Of a stretch of DNA of 10,611 bases, positions 7,029 to 10,611 are shown one piece after another. The stretch's first letter is position 1; each line of letters starts with the position of its first letter. A model generated the notes under the pieces. It saw only the letters and a list, made by a program, of their open reading frames with translations. It did no database searches and was not told the DNA's origin. Where the stretch lies: the NCBI GenBank assembly GCA_014730285.1, contig WJIM01000340.1, positions 1 through 10,611 on the forward strand, read 5' to 3'. A program made the position numbers and the translations under genes. This DNA is from Candidatus Zixiibacteriota bacterium (GTDB lineage: Bacteria; Zixibacteria; MSB-5A5; JAABVY01).

Positions 7029-7667
7029 ATGAAAAAAGCGCTGGCACTTCTAATCTTTGCAATATTAATCGGATGTTCCTCTAATGGCAACGGTCCGGAT
7101 AACGATCCCGAATTCACCGCCGCTTATTTCCCTGTCAGTGACGGCGATACGTGGTATTATACGAATTCCAACTCGGAAAAAATCAAGCGTGAGATTGATG
7201 GTGATACTCTCGTCAATGGTTACAACTGCATACGTGTCCTCGAAAACGGCGGCACCGCCGAAGCCTGGCGAATAATTAATGCCGGCGATTCAGTCGGTTT
7301 CTATGTCCATATGCTTACCTTTGATTTTGCTGGTGACACAATTCAACCCTATTTTGCCCCCCCTCTGCGAATTCCATTTAATATGCAGGTGAATGATAGA
7401 TACGACTTTGATTCCGATGGTTTTTATGAACAGGATGGGGATATGTATCACTTTGATATCATTGGCTGGATTGTATTTGAAGGATTTATAGATAAAAGTG
7501 TGCCAGCCGGCAGCTTTGGCGATGTTGCCCGCTTGCACTATTATGAACCTGATGGGAGTTCAGATACAATTGAGTATTATGAGTATTATGCCGAGGGCGT
7601 GGGACTCCTGGATAACGAGCTTATCAGACTCGACAGCGCCTTTATTAACGGCGAATGGATTCGCTGA
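7029..7667 (+). CDS. Small secreted lipoprotein of unknown function
   Basis: 212 residues from the ATG at 7029. The N-terminus is a lipoprotein signal: two lysines, a hydrophobic run, then lipobox LIGC with acylated Cys16. The residues after the Cys are Ser-Ser, not Asp, so by the usual +2 rule it would go to the outer membrane. The mature part is rich in Asp, Gly, Tyr and Trp and looks all-beta. It opens with YFPVSDGDTWYY (about 33-44) and ends with a YYAEGVGLLDNE segment. This layout, with an N-terminal P-x-x-x-G-x-x-W-x-Y and a late G-V-G-L, is one I associate with unnamed lipoproteins common in FCB genomes. No catalytic motif is visible. It is separated from the next gene by 173 bp, so operon membership is uncertain. 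Confidence 0.85.
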   Translation: MKKALALLIFAILIGCSSNGNGPDNDPEFTAAYFPVSDGDTWYYTNSNSEKIKREIDGDTLVNGYNCIRVLENGGTAEAWRIINAGDSVGFYVHMLTFDFAGDTIQPYFAPPLRIPFNMQVNDRYDFDSDGFYEQDGDMYHFDIIGWIVFEGFIDKSVPAGSFGDVARLHYYEPDGSSDTIEYYEYYAEGVGLLDNELIRLDSAFINGEWIR

Positions 7668-7840
7668 TAATTCGCGATCGGCGTCATTATGTGCAAAATT
7701 TGGACATCGCCTCTAATATATTGTCCTCTATATAATTAGACCTACCATCCTGCCCCCGACATCCGGGCACCATTCTTTAAGCCTTGAATAACTCTGTCGA
7801 TAATCGGTAAAAGGAATAAAACAGACCGAGGAGAATAATT
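7668..7840 (+). promoter_or_regulatory. Intergenic leader of the SPFH operon, no firm promoter
   Basis: It holds a TATAAT at 7731-7736 without a good -35 at normal spacing, an imperfect inverted repeat TCTAAT...ATTAGA (7712-7740) that overlaps it, and a short TGCCC/GGGCA stem near 7752-7770. A second weak option is TTTAAG, 17 nt, GATAAT ending near 7805. The ribosome binding site GAGGAG at 7828-7833 is 7 nt from the ATG. No T-tailed terminator for the lipoprotein gene is seen. Confidence 0.3.
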
Positions 7841-8968
7841 ATGGGTATTGCCCTTGAGATTATCGAGTGGATGGATCAGAACTCTGATGAGATGATTCAC
7901 CGTATCCCCGAAAAAGGTACTCTGGATATAAAACTTGGCGCGCAGGTTGTGGTGCGCGACAGCCAGTCGGCTGTTTTCTTCAAGAGCGGAAAGGCTACCG
8001 ATGCTCTCGGACCGGGACGGCATACGTTGACCACGCTGAATATTCCGGTACTCACACGGCTTCTATCGCTGCCGTGGGGATTCAAATCGATTATCAGATG
8101 CGAAGTATATTTCATTAATCATAAAATTTTCACAGATCTTAAATGGGGCACCAAGGATCCGGTGGCATTCCGTGATAAGGAACTGGGACTGATTCGTCTG
8201 CGCGGATACGGCGCCTACACGATGCGGATTGTCGAGCCGCTGGTATTTCTGAATTCCGTGGTGGGCCGTCAGGCGCTCTTTTCAACCGAACAGATTCAAT
8301 CCTTCCTGCGGGATATCGTAATCGCCCGCCTAAACGACCTTTTTGGCGAGAAGCTGGATACCATTTTAGATCTTCCTCAGCAGTATACCGAGTTCGCTAA
8401 AATGGCCAGGGATATTATCGCGGTTGAGTTTTCCAAATACGGCCTGGAACTTTTGGATTTCTATATCTCCTCGATTACACCTCCGCCCGAGGTTCAGAAA
8501 CGAATCGATGAAAAGGCCGGTATGGAGGCGGTAGGCAATCTGGATGAGTACCTGAAATTCAGCATGGCCAAGGCATTCGGCGGCGGCTCTGACGGCTGCT
8601 CGCCGGCCGAGTCGGGAGCCGGTCTGGGTCTGGGAGCAGGTATTGCAATGCTTGCCCCGGGATTTCTTTCGAAGGCCTTCGCGCCGGAGCAGACTAATCT
8701 GAAGCCTGAGTCGATCCCGACAATTGCCTGTCCAAAATGCGGGATTGACACTCCTGCCGAATCGAGATACTGCTATAAATGCGGTTATCAAATCGCGGTA
8801 GAACGCAGGTGTTCGAACTGTTCCAAAGAGGTTATCGCAGAATCCAAATATTGTCCTTTCTGCGGGCATGATCTCGATAAAGAGGAAAAGGTAAAGTGCG
8901 AAAACTGCGGCAAGGATAATCCTCCGGGAACCAGGTTCTGTACTGATTGCGGCGAGAAGATTGAATAA
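7841..8968 (+). CDS. SPFH-domain protein of the YdjI / 'virion core protein-like' type with three C-terminal zinc ribbons
   Basis: 375 residues. Residues about 20-225 match the SPFH (stomatin/prohibitin-like) family related to Bacillus YdjI: GAQVVVRDSQSAVFFKSGK at 33-51, GPGRHTL at 58-64, and the late SSITPPPEVQKRID at 210-223, where such proteins end their SPFH domain. No N-terminal membrane segment is seen; a Gly/Ala-rich hydrophobic stretch (about 259-277) may touch membrane or act as a linker. The tail carries three four-Cys zinc ribbons: C297/C300/C311/C314, C324/C327/C338/C341 and C353/C356/C367/C370. Members of this family usually scaffold envelope-stress complexes at the membrane. GAGGAG 7 nt upstream supports the start. 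The next gene follows after 2 nt, so the two products are probably made together. Family assignment is strong; the exact role is inferred. Confidence 0.88.
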   Translation: MGIALEIIEWMDQNSDEMIHRIPEKGTLDIKLGAQVVVRDSQSAVFFKSGKATDALGPGRHTLTTLNIPVLTRLLSLPWGFKSIIRCEVYFINHKIFTDLKWGTKDPVAFRDKELGLIRLRGYGAYTMRIVEPLVFLNSVVGRQALFSTEQIQSFLRDIVIARLNDLFGEKLDTILDLPQQYTEFAKMARDIIAVEFSKYGLELLDFYISSITPPPEVQKRIDEKAGMEAVGNLDEYLKFSMAKAFGGGSDGCSPAESGAGLGLGAGIAMLAPGFLSKAFAPEQTNLKPESIPTIACPKCGIDTPAESRYCYKCGYQIAVERRCSNCSKEVIAESKYCPFCGHDLDKEEKVKCENCGKDNPPGTRFCTDCGEKIE

Positions 8969-8970
8969 CT

Positions 8971-10353
8971 ATGGCTCAATCCTCGAAAACAAAAATTGCA
9001 CATGTTTGCGCCTTTTGCGGCGGCCCGGTTGAGCTCGAGAGTAGCGAGATCATAGCGCCCTGCGGAAACTGCGGTTCCATGCTCAGGCTGCTTCCGCAGT
9101 CGGGCATGGAGAGTTTCCTGGTGCAGGGCGACCTGCCGCGCCGCGAAGCCCTGTTCTTTCTCGAAAGGGAGCTCAAGAAACGCAACATGCCCTTGATAAA
9201 CCGCCGAGGAAAAATCGAAAAAGTCTATCTGCCGTTTTACCGTGCCTCCGGCAAAGTATATAACTACAGAAAGAGATATATCGAACATGTTACCGCTTCC
9301 GAAGACGGCCAGGAATACCGCTATAATACAGAGGAACAGAACTCGGCTCTACGGGATCGCGAGATGAGTTTCGCCGCATTCGACAGCGGAGAATACGGGA
9401 TAGAGTCGCTGGGCGTGAGGACTTCAGTGATGCGACTTCTCCCATTAACACCAAAGCGCGCAGCCGACAGAAGATTTATCGATCTCAAATACGATTTGAC
9501 CTATGCGCTGGGCCGGTATGAGAGGTCAATCGGGAGCTACGAACGCTTTGCCTCACAGCAGTCAGCATCGAATTATTCAAAAGCGTTGTGTCCGCAGATC
9601 AGCGTGGTCTATCTGCCTCTCTGGATTATAAATTTCTCGATTGATTCCGGGAATCATTACGGCATCGTGGATTGTATCGCTAAAAGAGTCGTAAAAGTTG
9701 AGGAGGGTAAATTCGATTTTGGCGAGCTAAATTTTGACTCATCCCGAGAAGGCACGGTGTTCAAGATGGTCGCCCATAGATGCGAGCATTGCGGATTCGA
9801 CCTTCCCCGGCAGAAAAACGGCGAGATGTTTATCTGTTCAAACTGCGGTCGGATGTATCAATCAAGGGGAGAGAAATATCAATCTATGCAAATTAATCTT
9901 CCCAGAGGTGACCACAGGCATAATCTGCTCTTTCCGTTTTGGATGTTTCGGCTCAGTAATTCCGATCATGCCGAAATCATAAAAAAGGCTCTGGTTTTTG
10001 ATTCCGATACGATCTTCATACCTGCATTCGAAATATCGAATCTCAAACGCGCGGCACGTCTCTCGCTTTCGCTTTCCAGGGCAATTGATGAAATTGACTT
10101 TGACAGGCTGGATGAATCTGATTATAATTTCACCGCAGCCTGTGTCGATTCGGAGCATGCCTGGAAGATGGTTCTTCCGTATTTGCTGGCGGGCAAAGAC
10201 AATCTGGAGCATCTCGATCTGGAGGCTCTCTGGAGGCTCTACCTTGAATATGATGAAAAGAAATTGATCTGGCTGCCGTTCGTGGAGGAAGGATATTTCT
10301 ACCGGGGCCTGACCGTCGGCCTTGGATTCGAGAAAACCGCACTGGTTACATGA
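8971..10353 (+). CDS. Double zinc-ribbon protein of unknown function, partner of the SPFH protein
   Basis: 460 residues, no signal peptide or clear membrane helix. There are two zinc ribbons: C13-x2-C16 with C31-x2-C34, and C271-x2-C274 with C289-x2-C292. Each is followed by regions carrying a hydrophobic-Pro-aromatic motif: VYLPFY 85-90, VYLPLW 213-218, LLFPFW 319-324, IFIPAF 348-353 and IWLPFV 433-438. This zinc ribbon plus repeated 'P-F-W' strand pattern recalls the YdjG-type partner of SPFH YdjI proteins, which are often mis-annotated as PriA-like because of the zinc ribbon; no helicase motif is present. It starts 2 nt after the SPFH stop with only a weak GAGAAG upstream, and its stop overlaps the next ATG, so translation is probably coupled on both sides. 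I cannot assign a biochemical activity. Confidence 0.85.
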   Translation: MAQSSKTKIAHVCAFCGGPVELESSEIIAPCGNCGSMLRLLPQSGMESFLVQGDLPRREALFFLERELKKRNMPLINRRGKIEKVYLPFYRASGKVYNYRKRYIEHVTASEDGQEYRYNTEEQNSALRDREMSFAAFDSGEYGIESLGVRTSVMRLLPLTPKRAADRRFIDLKYDLTYALGRYERSIGSYERFASQQSASNYSKALCPQISVVYLPLWIINFSIDSGNHYGIVDCIAKRVVKVEEGKFDFGELNFDSSREGTVFKMVAHRCEHCGFDLPRQKNGEMFICSNCGRMYQSRGEKYQSMQINLPRGDHRHNLLFPFWMFRLSNSDHAEIIKKALVFDSDTIFIPAFEISNLKRAARLSLSLSRAIDEIDFDRLDESDYNFTAACVDSEHAWKMVLPYLLAGKDNLEHLDLEALWRLYLEYDEKKLIWLPFVEEGYFYRGLTVGLGFEKTALVT

Positions 10354-10611
10354 GAACTTTAGCCTCAATAGATATCGGATCGAACACGATCCTGCTTTTA
10401 GTTGCCAAAATTCACAGTAATAATAAAATAGAACCGATACATCAGGACAGCAAAACACCGCGTCTGGCATCCGGCCTCAAAAAGACCGGAAATATAGCGG
10501 AAAAAAGCCTGAAGCGAGCCATTAAGGACATCAACTCATTCAAAAAGAAGGCTCAGGAAATTGGCGCTGAAAAAATCTATGCGGTTGCCACCCAGGCAAT
10601 CAGAAGCGCAG
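10350..10611 (+). CDS. Ppx/GppA-family phosphatase (exopolyphosphatase / pppGpp phosphatase), N-terminal fragment
   Basis: 87 codons are visible before the window ends. The start LASIDIGSNTILLLVAKI (residues 4-21) is the phosphate-1 loop of the ASKHA fold as found in Ppx/GppA, and VATQAIRSA (79-87) matches the second signature, where the family usually reads VATxAxRxA. Family members hydrolyse terminal phosphates of polyphosphate or convert pppGpp to ppGpp; which substrate applies cannot be told from the N-terminus. The ATG overlaps the stop of the preceding gene (ATGA, 10350-10353) and has no good ribosome binding site of its own, so translation is probably coupled to the zinc-ribbon gene. 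Confidence 0.88.
   Translation, partial: MRTLASIDIGSNTILLLVAKIHSNNKIEPIHQDSKTPRLASGLKKTGNIAEKSLKRAIKDINSFKKKAQEIGAEKIYAVATQAIRSA

Noticed and set aside
7651..7664. GCGAAT-GG-ATTCGC palindrome at the end of the lipoprotein gene as a terminator
   Set aside because: The 2-nt loop is too tight, there is no T tract after it, and it overlaps coding sequence.
1..10611. CRISPR array, insertion sequence or prophage genes
   Set aside because: No regularly spaced repeats, no transposase-like and no phage-like reading frame were seen on either strand.

Overview
The window looks like a chromosomal segment of an uncultured Gram-negative bacterium of the FCB group, with candidate phylum Zixibacteria or a close relative as my best guess. 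This is inferred from the style of the dockerin repeats at the end of a secreted protease (GDVNCDG... with NYVF...GPEP endings), a lipoprotein of the 'YFP...GDTWYY' type, and an interspersed inverted repeat bounded by TGTCATTCTG / CAGAATGACA. No phylogenetic marker is complete enough to settle it.

Layout. The left two thirds is transcribed leftwards (minus strand). From the left edge it holds the first codons of an exported protein (cut by the window edge), a likely rho-independent terminator, a secreted papain-family cysteine protease with a lectin-like domain, an Ig-like domain and a C-terminal dockerin (276-2096), a very large 1380-residue protein (2313-6455), and a tRNA-Ser(GGA) gene (6576-6662). 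Each of the two large genes and the tRNA gene has a readable sigma-70-type promoter candidate. The right third is transcribed rightwards. It holds a 113-bp inverted-repeat element, a small lipoprotein (7029-7667), then a tight operon of an SPFH/YdjI-like protein with three zinc ribbons (7841-8968), a double zinc-ribbon protein of unknown function (8971-10353, 2-nt gap), and the start of a Ppx/GppA-family phosphatase (10350 to the edge, overlapping ATGA).

The most striking gene is the 1380-residue protein. It combines TPR-like helical repeats, two AAA+ modules of the ClpA/ClpB/ClpC type, and a C-terminal region that aligns with peptide chain release factor 2. At the alignable positions the release-factor part has lost the catalytic GGQ (it reads KGM) and the SPF stop-codon-recognition tripeptide. 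The AAA+ part is also altered: domain 1 has a swapped Walker B acidic pair and Lys in place of the usual Arg fingers, domain 2 lacks the GYVG pore loop, and an IGF tripeptide sits where ClpA/ClpC/ClpX carry their ClpP-docking loop. It could be a ribosome- or nascent-chain-directed remodelling machine, but that is inference only.

The SPFH + zinc-ribbon pair resembles the membrane-stress-associated ydj-type neighbourhood of Bacillus (SPFH protein YdjI beside zinc-ribbon partner YdjG). Here it is translationally coupled to a polyphosphate/ppGpp-type phosphatase, which suggests a stress-linked operon.
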